A stretch of DNA of 13,931 nt from Methanosarcina sp. UBA293 (GCA_002499445.1 DALS01000059.1:1-13931); one strand, 5' to 3'. Positions 1-7,528 are shown, counted from the stretch's first letter. Notes: generated by a model not told the origin, from the letters alone. Numbers and translations are program-made.

Positions 1-186
1 AGCTTAGAAATCAAGTAAAAGAAGTAAAAGTTAAACTGATAGTCTATAACATAAACAAAAAAGTAATAGAGATTATCTATATCAAATTAAGGATTTCTAC
101 AGAGCCCAAAAATGAGAATTATCTTGCTTATGCTACGTTTCGCATGTGCATGGATTAAATTCAGAGCAGCAGGACTTTTCGGATAG

Positions 187-388
187 GCTTTAAGTCAAAC
201 AGTAGGAATTAGCACTACTGCAATTGAAAACAATATTACAAAACTAAAAGAAAAAGGTATTTTGAAGAAGATTGGACCAGATAAGGCGGATATTGGGAAA
301 TTAATCTGGAAAAACAGAGAACTTAACTCCTGATAGTAAATCGGGAGAAAAGTTTGAATATAGAATAAATGAGGCTCTGGTAGCGTAA
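187..388 (+). pseudogene. Decayed C-terminus of a RecG-like/AlbA_2-type transcriptional regulator
   Basis: Frame 1 from 187 to the TGA at 331-333 reads as a winged-helix end: ALSQTVGISTTAIENNI, then TKLKEKGILKKIGPDKAD. This is the typical 'G-I-S-x-x-A-I-x-x-N-I-x-x-L-K-x-K-G-x-I-x-R-I-G-P-D-K' tail of AlbA_2/RecG-like regulators, which are often found inside type I restriction loci. A stop at 184-186 precedes it and no start or N-terminal domains are visible. A second open frame (305-388) reads on to EYRINEALVA and a TAA two bases before the hsdS ATG, so the original gene may have continued there after a frameshift near the A-rich stretch at 310-315. The family call rests on remembered motif patterns; the frameshift link is inference. 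Confidence 0.5.
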
Positions 389-390
389 AA

Positions 391-1815
391 ATGGAAGAAA
401 AATTTGGATGGATAACTACAGAATTAAATCAAGTAGCTGAAATTATAATGGGGCAATCGCCACCATCTTCAACCTACAATGAAAATGATATCGGACTTCC
501 GTTCTTTCAAGGAAAGGCGGAGTTTACTGAACTGTACCCCATTGTTTCAAAATGGTGTTCAGAGCCAAACAAGATCGCTGAATCAAACGATATTTTAATT
601 TCGGTTAGAGCTCCCGTTGGAGCAACAAATATCGCTAACCAAAAATGTTGCATTGGCAGAGGATTAGCAGCTATTCGTTATCCCGATTGCAATAAGTATG
701 TGTTCTACTTTTTGAGATTAATTGAAAAAGAGTTAGACAAAAAAGGAACTGGGACCACATTTAAGGCCATTTCAGGTTCAGTTTTAAAGAGTGAAAAAAT
801 CCCTTTAGCCCCTCTTCCCGAACAACGCGTCATAGTTTCAAAAATCGAGCAACTCTTCAGCGAACTGGACAACGGTATTTCAAACCTCAAACTGGCACAG
901 GAACAGCTTAAAGTTTATCGACAGGCGGTGCTGAAGAAAGCTTTTGAAGGTGAACTTACCAAAAAATGGCGGGAACAGCAGACAGATTTGCCGGATGCTG
1001 GGGATTTACTGGAGCAAATCAGGAAAGAAAGAGAAGAAGCTACAAAATCTTCAGACAAGAAAGGAAAGAAGAGTAAGCCTCCCACGGGGACGGAATTAGC
1101 AGACTTGCCAATGATCCCTAAAAAGTGGATGTGGGTAAAGTTAGATTATCTTGGTGATTTGGGTAGAGGGAAATCAAAGCATAGACCAAGAAATGACAAA
1201 ATACTTTTTGGAGGAAAATATCCTTTTATTCAAACTGGTGAAGTAAAAGCAGCCAATCATACCATCAAATCTTTTGAAAAAACATACTCCGATTTTGGTT
1301 TAGCACAAAGCAAGTTATGGCCAAAAGGAACATTATGTATTACAATCGCTGCAAATATTGCTGAAACTGCCTTTCTTGGTTTTGATGGATGTTTTCCCGA
1401 TAGCATAGTTGGTTTTACTGCTACAGAAAACATAATTATGAAAGAATACATATACTATTTTTTTAAAGTTAATCAATCAAAAATAGAAGCATTTGCACCT
1501 GCAACAGCCCAAAAAAACATAAATCTTAACACATTAGAAAATCTTATCGTTCCTTATTGTTCCCTCCTAGAACAAAAAGCCATCGTTCAGGAAATCGAAA
1601 CTCGCCTTTCAGTCTGCGATAAGATAGAGCAAGATATTGAAACGAATCTGGAAAAAGCCGAAGCACTAAGGCAGAGTATTTTGAAAAAAGCGTTTGAGGG
1701 GAAGTTGCTTAATGAAAGGGAGCTGGCAGAGGTTCGAGGGGCAGAGGATTGGGAGCCGGCTGAAGTTTTGTTGAAGAGAATAAGGGCGGAAAGGGTGAGA
1801 AATGGAAAGAAGTGA
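391..1815 (+). CDS. hsdS: Type I restriction-modification specificity subunit HsdS
   Basis: The 474-aa product would be the DNA-recognition subunit of a type I restriction-modification complex, binding HsdM and selecting a bipartite target. It has the two-fold layout of the family. Target-recognition domain 1 covers about residues 1-140 (SVRAPVGATN, then the LPEQRVIVSKIEQLF motif at 142-156) and is followed by a helical conserved region. Domain 2 covers about 240-390 and is followed by a second helical region. The repeat R-Q-x-h-L-K-K-A-F-E-G occurs at 177-187 and 427-437, and each copy is followed by an LL-x-x-IR-x-ER segment. Length is normal. The ATG at 391 lies two bases after the stop of an upstream remnant frame; the only SD-like motif, GAGG at 371-374, is 16 bases away, so translation may once have been coupled. 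hsdS before hsdM reverses the commonest order. Confidence 0.93.
   Translation: MEEKFGWITTELNQVAEIIMGQSPPSSTYNENDIGLPFFQGKAEFTELYPIVSKWCSEPNKIAESNDILISVRAPVGATNIANQKCCIGRGLAAIRYPDCNKYVFYFLRLIEKELDKKGTGTTFKAISGSVLKSEKIPLAPLPEQRVIVSKIEQLFSELDNGISNLKLAQEQLKVYRQAVLKKAFEGELTKKWREQQTDLPDAGDLLEQIRKEREEATKSSDKKGKKSKPPTGTELADLPMIPKKWMWVKLDYLGDLGRGKSKHRPRNDKILFGGKYPFIQTGEVKAANHTIKSFEKTYSDFGLAQSKLWPKGTLCITIAANIAETAFLGFDGCFPDSIVGFTATENIIMKEYIYYFFKVNQSKIEAFAPATAQKNINLNTLENLIVPYCSLLEQKAIVQEIETRLSVCDKIEQDIETNLEKAEALRQSILKKAFEGKLLNERELAEVRGAEDWEPAEVLLKRIRAERVRNGKK
919..951 (+). repeat. HsdS internal repeat, copy 1 (RQAVLKKAFEG)
   Basis: This segment of hsdS encodes R-Q-A-V-L-K-K-A-F-E-G, repeated as R-Q-S-I-L-K-K-A-F-E-G at 1669-1701. 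Such paired repeats end the two conserved helical spacers of HsdS, give the subunit its pseudo-two-fold symmetry, and are known sites of domain-swapping recombination in the family. Confidence 0.7.
1669..1701 (+). repeat. HsdS internal repeat, copy 2 (RQSILKKAFEG)
   Basis: Second copy of the repeat at 919-951, at the end of the distal conserved region. The protein repeat is strong but the DNA is diverged at many third positions, so it is an old structural repeat rather than a recent duplication. Confidence 0.7.
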
Positions 1816-1876
1816 GGAAATATGATTTCCAATAATTGAAAAGAATCATCCGGCGTGGTAAAGGGCTGACCTCCCC

Positions 1877-1932
1877 AAGTTACCCAGCAAGCTACCGCGT
1901 AAGCCACCACGTAAGCTACTGCGCAAGCTGGC
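1877..1932 (+). repeat. Four-unit degenerate 12-bp tandem repeat between hsdS and hsdM
   Basis: Units start at 1877, 1889, 1901 and 1913, followed by a partial unit at 1925. Each resembles AAGCTACCGCGT (variants AAGCCACCACGT, AAGCTACTGCGC, AAGTTACCCAGC). The region lies in the 188-bp hsdS-hsdM gap. In one frame it reads as Lys-Leu-Pro-Arg-type repeats to a TAA at 1949-1951, but there is no start codon and a stop at 1859-1861, so it is not called as a gene. The rest of the gap is A/T-rich and carries only the hsdM ribosome site. Confidence 0.75.
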
Positions 1933-2003
1933 AATAGATATTGAAAATTAAATTTAGCAAGGAAGCAAAAACAAAAATTACACTCATCTCAAGGATTTAA
2001 ACC

Positions 2004-3494
2004 ATGTCTGAAAATACCTCATCCATCGTTTCTAAAGTCTGGAGCTTCTGTAACGTCCTGCGGGACGGGGGCGTGAGCTATGGCGATTATCTGGAACAGT
2101 TGACTTATCTCATATTCCTGAAAATGGCTGAAGAATTCAGTAAGCCGCCGTACAGCAGAAATATCGGTATTCCTGAGGAATACACCTGGGACAAATTGAA
2201 ACAGCAGCGCGGAGCTGAACTCGATACTCACTACAAGAAGCTGTTAGAAGAACTTGGGAAAAAGCCTGGAATGCTCGGGCAGATCTTCCTCAAAGCCCAG
2301 AACAAGGTCAGCGACCCTGCCATGCTGTACAAGATCATTGACATGATCGACAAAGAAAACTGGGTCATGATGGGCGTGGATACAAAAGGAGAAATCTACG
2401 AAGGGCTCCTGCAGAAGAATGCCGAGGATACAAAAAGCGGAGCCGGGCAGTATTTCACTCCAAGGCCGCTCATCAAAGCAATGGTTCACTGTCTCCAGCC
2501 CGAACCCCTGAAAACAATCGGAGATCCCTGCTGCGGCACAGGCGGGTTCTTTTTAGCAGCCTACGACTTCCTTACCTCACATTACCGGCTGGACCGGGAA
2601 CAGAGCCGCTTCCTGAAAAACAAAACCTTTGGAGGCAACGAAATCGTTGCAGGAACCCGGCGGCTTGCCCTCATGAACATGTTCCTGCACAACATCGGCG
2701 AAATTAACGGGGAGCCCATGATCTCAAATTCCGATGCTCTCATAGCCGATCCTGGCTACCGTTATGATTACATCCTCACAAACCCGCCTTTCGGAAAAAA
2801 GAGCAGTATGACCTTCACCAATGCAGAAGGCGAGCAGGAAAGAGAAGACCTCACCTACAACCGCCAGGACTTCTGGACAACCACAAGTAACAAGCAGCTA
2901 AACTTTTTGCAGCATATCCATACTATCCTCAAAGCAGGCGGGCAGGCAGCAGTTGTCCTGCCGGATAACGTCCTCTTTGAAGGTGGAGCAGGAGAGACTA
3001 TCCGCAAAAAACTGCTTGAAACCACAGACCTGCACACAATCCTGCGCCTGCCGACAGGCATTTTCTATGCACACGGCGTAAAAGCAAACGTGCTTTTCTT
3101 TGAAGCAAAACCCGCAGACAAAGAGCCCTGGACAAAAGAAGTGTGGATCTACGACTACCGCACAAATGTTCACCACACCCTAAAAAAGAACCCTATGAAA
3201 TATTCCGATCTTAAAGACTTTATCAAATGCTACAATCCCGAAAACCGCCACAACCGTAAAGAAACCTGGAGTGAAGAGTCTCCTGACGACAGGTTCCGGA
3301 AATTCAGTTATGAGGAAATTGTAGCAAGAGATAAAACGAACCTGGATATCTTCTGGCTCAAAGACCAGAGCCTTGTTGATCTCGAAAATCTTCCTGATCC
3401 TGATATTCTTGCAAATGAGATAATCGAGAACATGGAAGCTTCACTGGAGAGTTTCAAGGAAATCATGGCTACGATCAATGGAAACGGAGAATGA
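2004..3494 (+). CDS. hsdM: Type I restriction-modification DNA adenine methyltransferase HsdM
   Basis: The 496-aa product is predicted to transfer a methyl group from S-adenosylmethionine to N6 of adenine in the HsdS-defined site. An N-terminal HsdM helical domain (about 5-140) is followed by the N6-methylase domain: GQYFTPRPL at 148-156, SAM-binding motif I DPCCGTGGF at 174-182, and catalytic motif IV TNPPFG at 259-264 (N-P-P-F type). The length is usual for HsdM and no key residue is missing. The ATG at 2004 follows AAGGA at 1991-1995 with 8 bases between. It lies 188 bases after hsdS on the same strand. A decayed relative of its C-terminus occurs at 8717-9013 and a possible short scrap at 12192-12218. 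Without an hsdR in view the pair could be a methylation-only unit, or its endonuclease gene lies outside the window. Confidence 0.95.
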   Translation: MSENTSSIVSKVWSFCNVLRDGGVSYGDYLEQLTYLIFLKMAEEFSKPPYSRNIGIPEEYTWDKLKQQRGAELDTHYKKLLEELGKKPGMLGQIFLKAQNKVSDPAMLYKIIDMIDKENWVMMGVDTKGEIYEGLLQKNAEDTKSGAGQYFTPRPLIKAMVHCLQPEPLKTIGDPCCGTGGFFLAAYDFLTSHYRLDREQSRFLKNKTFGGNEIVAGTRRLALMNMFLHNIGEINGEPMISNSDALIADPGYRYDYILTNPPFGKKSSMTFTNAEGEQEREDLTYNRQDFWTTTSNKQLNFLQHIHTILKAGGQAAVVLPDNVLFEGGAGETIRKKLLETTDLHTILRLPTGIFYAHGVKANVLFFEAKPADKEPWTKEVWIYDYRTNVHHTLKKNPMKYSDLKDFIKCYNPENRHNRKETWSEESPDDRFRKFSYEEIVARDKTNLDIFWLKDQSLVDLENLPDPDILANEIIENMEASLESFKEIMATINGNGE

Positions 3495-3497
3495 TGG

Positions 3498-3632
3498 TTG
3501 AATCCACTTCTCCCAAATGCATTTCTCAGGATTTTACTGGAGGGGTCCGATCTTAACCCTGATGAAAAAAAAATCTTTACTTTAATGAAATATCTTGACC
3601 CTGATCCCCCTGGTCCAGTACCGAGACCTTAG
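3498..3632 (+). CDS. Possible 44-aa ORF directly after hsdM
   Basis: A TTG at 3498 opens a 44-codon frame to TAG at 3630-3632, in the same frame as hsdM and four bases after its TGA. GGAGA at 3486-3490 is a plausible ribosome site 7 bases before the TTG. The predicted peptide begins NPLLPNAFLRILLEGSDLNP, continues with a charged helix-like DEKKIF segment, and ends in a proline-rich PDPPGPVPRP. The residue mix looks protein-like but I recognise no family. It could be a coupled small gene, an eroded fragment, or chance. It is the only small ORF here that would end in TAG. Confidence 0.25.
   Translation: MNPLLPNAFLRILLEGSDLNPDEKKIFTLMKYLDPDPPGPVPRP
3565..3573 (-). terminator. T9 tract downstream of the minus-strand operon
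   Basis: Nine consecutive A on the plus strand read as T9 on the minus strand, about 165 bases past the SDR stop codon. Archaeal RNA polymerase terminates at short oligo-T tracts without needing a hairpin, so this is the best terminator candidate for the 7528-to-3738 operon. Its distance from the gene lowers confidence. Confidence 0.35.
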
Positions 3633-3649
3633 TGATTTGTGCTCTCCAG

Positions 3650-3670
3650 GATTTCCGCTCTCCGGAAATC
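3650..3670. terminator. 8-bp stem hairpin between convergent hsdM and SDR genes
   Basis: GATTTCCG (3650-3657) and CGGAAATC (3663-3670) are a perfect inverted repeat around a 5-base loop. It lies between the end of hsdM and the end of the convergent SDR gene, where a transcript-end or RNA-stability hairpin would be expected. There is no T-run immediately next to it, so the role is uncertain. Confidence 0.35.
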
Positions 3671-3737
3671 TCCCTTCTTTCTTGCTGGAATGTGCGGAGA
3701 AATGGTTCAATTATATTTTCCGAACATTTCCACTCCT

Positions 3738-4571
3738 TTACACCTTCTGCCTTTTTGCCCATTCTAGCCGTCGTTCATGAGCCATTTTCATCAGGAAATC
3801 CTCGGCAGCTTCCGAGGAATTGCAGTATTCATGCCAGATCCAGCCGCCCGGCTGTTCAGGAACCACAATGATTCCTTTTTTCTCTGCAACGCCCTCAAGG
3901 ATTATTCGTGCGGCTTCTTCTGCCGGAATTGCATCTTCAGGGGTTTCCAGCTCTTCATGGACCGGGCCCAGTATCGGTTTTTTCCAGATACGCGAAACAA
4001 CAGCTGAGGGACATGTCACTGAAAAATGAATGCCTTCTTCTGCAAATTCGTACCGCATGCTCTCACTCATCCCGACAACTGCGTATTTTGTGGTGCAATA
4101 AAGAGCCTGGTATGGGAACGGTACCAGTCCAGCAATGGAAGATGTATTAACTATGTGCCCTCCGCCCTGAAGGCGCATGATTGGAAGCGCAGCGTTAATG
4201 CCGTATATCACGCTCCAGAGATTGACATCAATAATAGACTTCCAGTGCTCGATTGTTGCATCAACAGTAGGCATCGTGCCCCCTATCCCTGCATTGTTAA
4301 ATAGAAAATCAATTCTGCCTTCCTGAGCAACCATATCCTGAACAGCTTTATCTACTTCTGGCTGTTTTGTCACATCAACAAGTGAAATACGAATCTGTCC
4401 GGAATATGCGTCAAGATTTTTAGCTGCTGATTCCAGGCTTTCTACATTCCGTCCAGCCATGAAAACTATAGCTCCTTTTTCCAGCAGCGCTTCACTTATT
4501 GCATAGCCGATTCCGGAGTTTGCGCCAGTTACCAGGCAGCATTTATCCTTGAAATAGTCCTCAACCCCCAT
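3738..4571 (-). CDS. Short-chain dehydrogenase/reductase (classical SDR)
   Basis: This is an NAD(P)H-dependent oxidoreductase of the classical SDR family, acting on an unknown carbonyl or alcohol in the cytosol. Numbered from an upstream ATG at 4589 (283 aa) it shows the dinucleotide motif TGANSGIG (21-28), NNAG (98-101), Asn123 in DVNL, Ser151 in NTSS and the catalytic Y164-C-T-T-K168, so the full Asn-Ser-Tyr-Lys set is present. I prefer the second ATG at 4571 (277 aa), because GGAGG sits 7 bases before it and lies inside the first codons of the longer version. It is the last gene of a minus-strand set behind the membrane protein (gap about 75 bases) and the DUF362 gene, suggesting it reduces or oxidises an intermediate handled by those products. 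Family call secure; substrate unknown. Confidence 0.92.
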   Translation of the reverse strand: MGVEDYFKDKCCLVTGANSGIGYAISEALLEKGAIVFMAGRNVESLESAAKNLDAYSGQIRISLVDVTKQPEVDKAVQDMVAQEGRIDFLFNNAGIGGTMPTVDATIEHWKSIIDVNLWSVIYGINAALPIMRLQGGGHIVNTSSIAGLVPFPYQALYCTTKYAVVGMSESMRYEFAEEGIHFSVTCPSAVVSRIWKKPILGPVHEELETPEDAIPAEEAARIILEGVAEKKGIIVVPEQPGGWIWHEYCNSSEAAEDFLMKMAHERRLEWAKRQKV

Positions 4572-4585
4572 TTTCACTCCTCCTT
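4572..4585 (-). promoter_or_regulatory. Shine-Dalgarno site that decides the SDR start
   Basis: On the minus strand AAAGGAGGAGTGAA directly precedes the ATG at 4571. GGAGG with 7-base spacing fits the second ATG and cannot serve the first ATG at 4589, which lies upstream of it. This supports the 277-aa product. Confidence 0.6.
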
Positions 4586-4646
4586 TCATTGGTTCTCATC
4601 AGTTCTACTTTGAATTCTTTTTAGTTTGCTTTCTTTTATATTCGGA

Positions 4647-5060
4647 TCAGGGCCCTAGCTGACGGATTATCGCCAGGCGGGCTACAACATAAGCAACCGG
4701 ACCGGTATAGATCACCTTGAACAGTGCCAGCCTGTAAACAGAAAGCTCTGTAATGTCCAGCAGGGAAAACAGGGAGACGGTTAAAGTCACCATAAGCAGT
4801 ACCGTACAGATGAACAGTACCGTACCCAGTAATCTCCCTTTCCTCGGCAGCCGCGACAGTACCGGTCCTGATTTGGGCAGGTTTTCATTTTTGAAACGGC
4901 CTGCGCGAAGAAGCTGGCGATTAATATCAGCTGCTGAGAAAACCGTCACAAGCCAGGTCATCACTATTGAGGTAATTATTGTGTCAACTATAATTCCGGA
5001 TAGAGAAACACTTTCCGCGTTCCTGTTGATCAGAAACGCCAGAATAGGGTTCACCACCAT
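4647..5060 (-). CDS. Small multi-pass membrane protein of unknown function
   Basis: From the first ATG the product is 137 aa, and I do not recognise a named family. Hydrophobic segments lie at about 3-11 (continuing upstream), 21-41 (IIVDTIITSIVMTWLVTVF), 77-99 (GTVLFICTVLLMVTLTVSLF) and 108-130, separated by a basic loop (LLRAGRFKNENLPKSG, LPRKGR), giving about four helices. It ends in TGA. The ATG at 5060 has no convincing ribosome site and cuts the first helix short. The frame is open upstream, and codons 5061-5096 encode a fitting helix start (IHKQALAAALIN), so the true start is probably upstream at a non-AUG codon such as ATT 5094-5096 or 5106-5108, or CTG 5115-5117. It may then touch or overlap the end of the DUF362 gene. 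It lies between DUF362 and SDR on the same strand, so it is probably co-transcribed. Confidence 0.7.
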   Translation of the reverse strand: MVVNPILAFLINRNAESVSLSGIIVDTIITSIVMTWLVTVFSAADINRQLLRAGRFKNENLPKSGPVLSRLPRKGRLLGTVLFICTVLLMVTLTVSLFSLLDITELSVYRLALFKVIYTGPVAYVVARLAIIRQLGP

Positions 5061-5119
5061 ATTTATCAGGGCAGCCGCTAGAGCCTGTTTATGAATATAC
5101 GAATCAATAGAGCTCAGGC

Positions 5120-5539
5120 TTACCAGACCTCCGCTCCACTGCCAAAGTGGGCAGTGAAGATCTTGCCGGGATCTGCTGTTTCCTTTACATTTGGTATCCT
5201 TTGTGCTTTCAAGCTCCCGTATCCTGCAGGGACATATAATGTGAAATTGAGAAGGTCTGTTCCCTCAGAAACTGCCTGATGGTAGTTTTTAATAGAATCG
5301 GGACTGCTGGTCAGCTGGTCCATGCTTCCGGTATAGGCTCCTCCATTTATGGTCTTATCTGCATACTGGAATGCTGCGCCGTACAGGGATTGGAAGTTAA
5401 TGCTTTCAGGTGACTGAGAACCATAGATACCGTTAGTGAGCTGGATATAGGTTGCCAGCTGCCAGCTCGGCCACATGCCTTTGCCCCAGTTCATCCCGGG
5501 AATGAAGGGGTCTTCACCTCCCTCTTCAGACTGTGACAT
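5120..5539 (-). CDS. C-terminal extension of the DUF362 gene after the UAG (or separate 139-aa ORF)
   Basis: If UAG is a stop, this would stand as a 139-aa hypothetical gene starting at the ATG at 5539. The ATG is only 9 bases past the TAG, in the same frame, and the preceding bases (TAGGCTTTTGAG) hold no proper Shine-Dalgarno sequence. The segment contains GMNWGKGMWPSWQLATYIQL, a Tyr/Ser-rich middle, and ends FGSGAEVW before TAA. It has no start-like N-terminus, signal peptide or membrane helix and I recognise no independent family. I read it as the tail of the DUF362 protein. Confidence 0.55.
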   Translation of the reverse strand: MSQSEEGGEDPFIPGMNWGKGMWPSWQLATYIQLTNGIYGSQSPESINFQSLYGAAFQYADKTINGGAYTGSMDQLTSSPDSIKNYHQAVSEGTDLLNFTLYVPAGYGSLKAQRIPNVKETADPGKIFTAHFGSGAEVW

Positions 5540-7528
5540 CTCAAAAGCCTAGGTTGCTATCGTCACAAGAGCATACTCCTGCCCAAAATCATGCCCCTGA
5601 GGGTTCCAATCTTTACGGGAAGGCTTGAAACCGAAATCGGCAATAGAATAAAAAGTCCCTTTGAGATTGCCGTACTCTTCTGTCAGCATAATGTCATAAG
5701 AATGGTTCAGTATCCTGAAACCCGGGGTCCAGTACCCTTTTCGCCCGTTCTCGTCGTAATCTATTATCCCGTCATTGTTCTCGTCGAAGCTGTCCATGAA
5801 TTCCTTTAAAATAGAGGAGCCGGTCAGCTTATCGTGGGCATCTGCATAACTCAGGAGAGTCTTCTGCATGTCCCAGAGCATGCATGAAAGGTTGTAGTAC
5901 ATCGTCTTTGTCATCAGCTCCTGAAATTTTCCATCCTCTATCCTGCCCAGATGACCTTCCAGGGAAGCCATTGGTGTCTCTGTCAAAGCGTCCCAGCCGA
6001 CGACATAGTATTTCTGCTGCCCTACACCTCTCGCTTCAGCATAACGGTACAGGTTATACCTGAAAAGAGGCGAATCAAGACCTTCTTCGGTTATGATGTT
6101 TTTCCCGTCAATTTTTGCCACAGGTACATGGTGGACGAACTCTGTGGGCCAGCCGTTCCCTTCTTTGAGTTTCAGCGCTTCATGAATGGGTACCGTTTTG
6201 AAGCAGTATCTTGCACATAGGAGGTCGAGAGCCACACAGTCCAGGGATGACCAGACATAACCTTCAGGAATTCTGACAGCTCTGCCGTCCGGGTTATGGC
6301 AGATATTAATCATATCAATTCCGTCACTGGCGTGTACCATGAACACGTTCTGGTTCTGCACTGCCCTGATAACATCTGCCTGGGTTCCCGGCATTCCTGC
6401 GGTTTTTGTTGTTATGTATTCCCCTTTTTCATTTCTTACAGGCAGGTTGGTGTCATCATCCATTTTAACAATCCACGGCATATGCGGCAGCTCACCTTTA
6501 TAAGATGGAACCGATCTGGAAGGGCACGCATATTTCCATTTCCCATCTCCCCTATCTTTCCCTTCGCAGGGTGCCTGCGTGGGATAAAGGCCGATGCCCA
6601 GGTTCTTGATAGTATTTGTGATAAGGTCCTGGGCATGGATCTTCAACTTGGGGACATTAATAAGGACACAGCCCGGGTAGTTTTTAAGGTCTTCACTATC
6701 GTCCGGGTTTCCCCCGACTATTGCTTTGTGCAGTGTAATCTCTTTGTAGTTGGCTCCGTCCGGAACTTCGACAGTCCTTCCTCTGGATACGTCTTCGTCA
6801 AGTTTGTTCAGGTCGTAGATCATCAGCCGGTCTCCGGATTTGCCTGGAGGAAAATACCTTCCTGCAACACTGTCCTCGTAGCCTTTCATGGGGTCGTCTT
6901 CATGGGAGGTAGGATGGCGCTCGGACAGATATCTGCGGATAAAGAAAAAAGCCCAGCCTCCATAGAAATCTCCACTCCTCCCTTCAAAAAGAGCTTCGGT
7001 AGTGATATCTTTCCCGGATGCCAACCTGAAAGAGACCGTCATCAGCAGGGCTGAAGTTGAAGCCTCTCCAAGAGCCATCTGATAATACTGTATATCAAGC
7101 CTGTCATGGAACCACCTCATCAGAGCGGCTATCAGGGGCCATTCGGTACAGATGGAAGCACCCAGACCTTCACAATGGGTTCCGGCATCAATAGCGACAG
7201 GACCTACCAGATTGGGTTTGAATAACAATTTCTTGCCAGCTTGAACCTGTGATTTCACCTCGCTGGCAAAACCTGTTTCGCGGTCTAGCCCGCATAGGGA
7301 ATAATCAAGATTGGAGTAAATGTAATCTATTTTTTCGACTATTTTCTCCCAGGCTGCCGTATCGTTTTCGTTAATTACCTTCTCGAGCAAACCCGGGACT
7401 CCAGAATAAGCTTTTGAGGTATCCATCCTGCTGCCAGCTACCGGTGATCCCTCAGAATCGATCTTCCTCTTATCCAGCTGTGAGTATACATATTCACTTT
7501 TTGGATAGCTTTTATTCTTTGCACTCAT
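5120..7528 (-). CDS. DUF362-family protein with in-frame UAG (candidate pyrrolysine protein, 802 aa)
   Basis: The first 659 codons (7528 to 5549) carry DUF362 features: KKLLFKPNLVGP (99-110), the core PKLKIHAQDL then NTIKNLGIGLYP (294-316), and SDGIDMINICHN with LDCVALDLLCARYCF (401-444). An EF-hand-like loop D-E-N-N-D-G-I-I-D-Y-D-E lies at 582-593, suggesting calcium binding. No signal peptide or membrane segment is seen. TAG at 5549-5551 ends this frame, but the same frame continues for 142 codons to TAA, with coding-like sequence rich in Trp, Tyr and Gly. If UAG is read as pyrrolysine the product is 802 aa; otherwise there are a 659-aa protein and a separate 139-aa ORF (5120-5539) with no good ribosome site. 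The start ATG at 7528 follows GGGGGAGAAG. First gene of the DUF362-membrane-SDR set. DUF362 biochemistry is poorly defined, so no reaction is assigned. Confidence 0.75.
5549..5551 (-). other. In-frame amber codon, possible pyrrolysine codon (residue 660)
   Basis: Context on the minus strand is ATA-GCA-ACC-TAG-GCT-TTT-GAG-ATG. The codons on both sides keep the same frame, and the next in-frame stop is 142 codons later. In Methanosarcina tRNA-Pyl and PylRS can insert pyrrolysine at UAG, most famously in the mono-, di- and trimethylamine methyltransferases. A simple nonsense mutation or programmed truncation gives the same DNA picture. Confidence 0.6.

Noticed and set aside
112..186. 25-codon ORF (ATG 112 to TAG 184) upstream of the regulator remnant
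   Set aside because: Too short, no ribosome site, no recognisable sequence; the stretch 1-186 otherwise shows nothing I can support.
1877..1932. CRISPR-like array
   Set aside because: Units are contiguous 12-mers without spacers; real arrays have longer repeats separated by unique spacers, and no cas gene is present.
1587..1934. 115-codon minus-strand frame covering the hsdS end and the 12-bp repeat
   Set aside because: Its VAYVVAYAVA stretch is just the tandem repeat read backwards; the rest is antisense to hsdS.
3738..4304. Several short plus-strand frames across the SDR gene
   Set aside because: All lie antisense to a complete SDR with its catalytic motifs and have no ribosome sites.
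5500..5545. Hairpin after the UAG acting as a pyrrolysine insertion element
   Set aside because: Only an imperfect GAAG-GGG/CCC-TTC pairing is visible, and pyrrolysine insertion does not strictly require such an element, so it was not called.
6296..7054. 252-codon plus-strand frame opposite the DUF362 gene
   Set aside because: Cysteine- and phenylalanine-rich peptide with no recognisable motif, no ribosome site, and fully antisense to a frame with clear DUF362 motifs.
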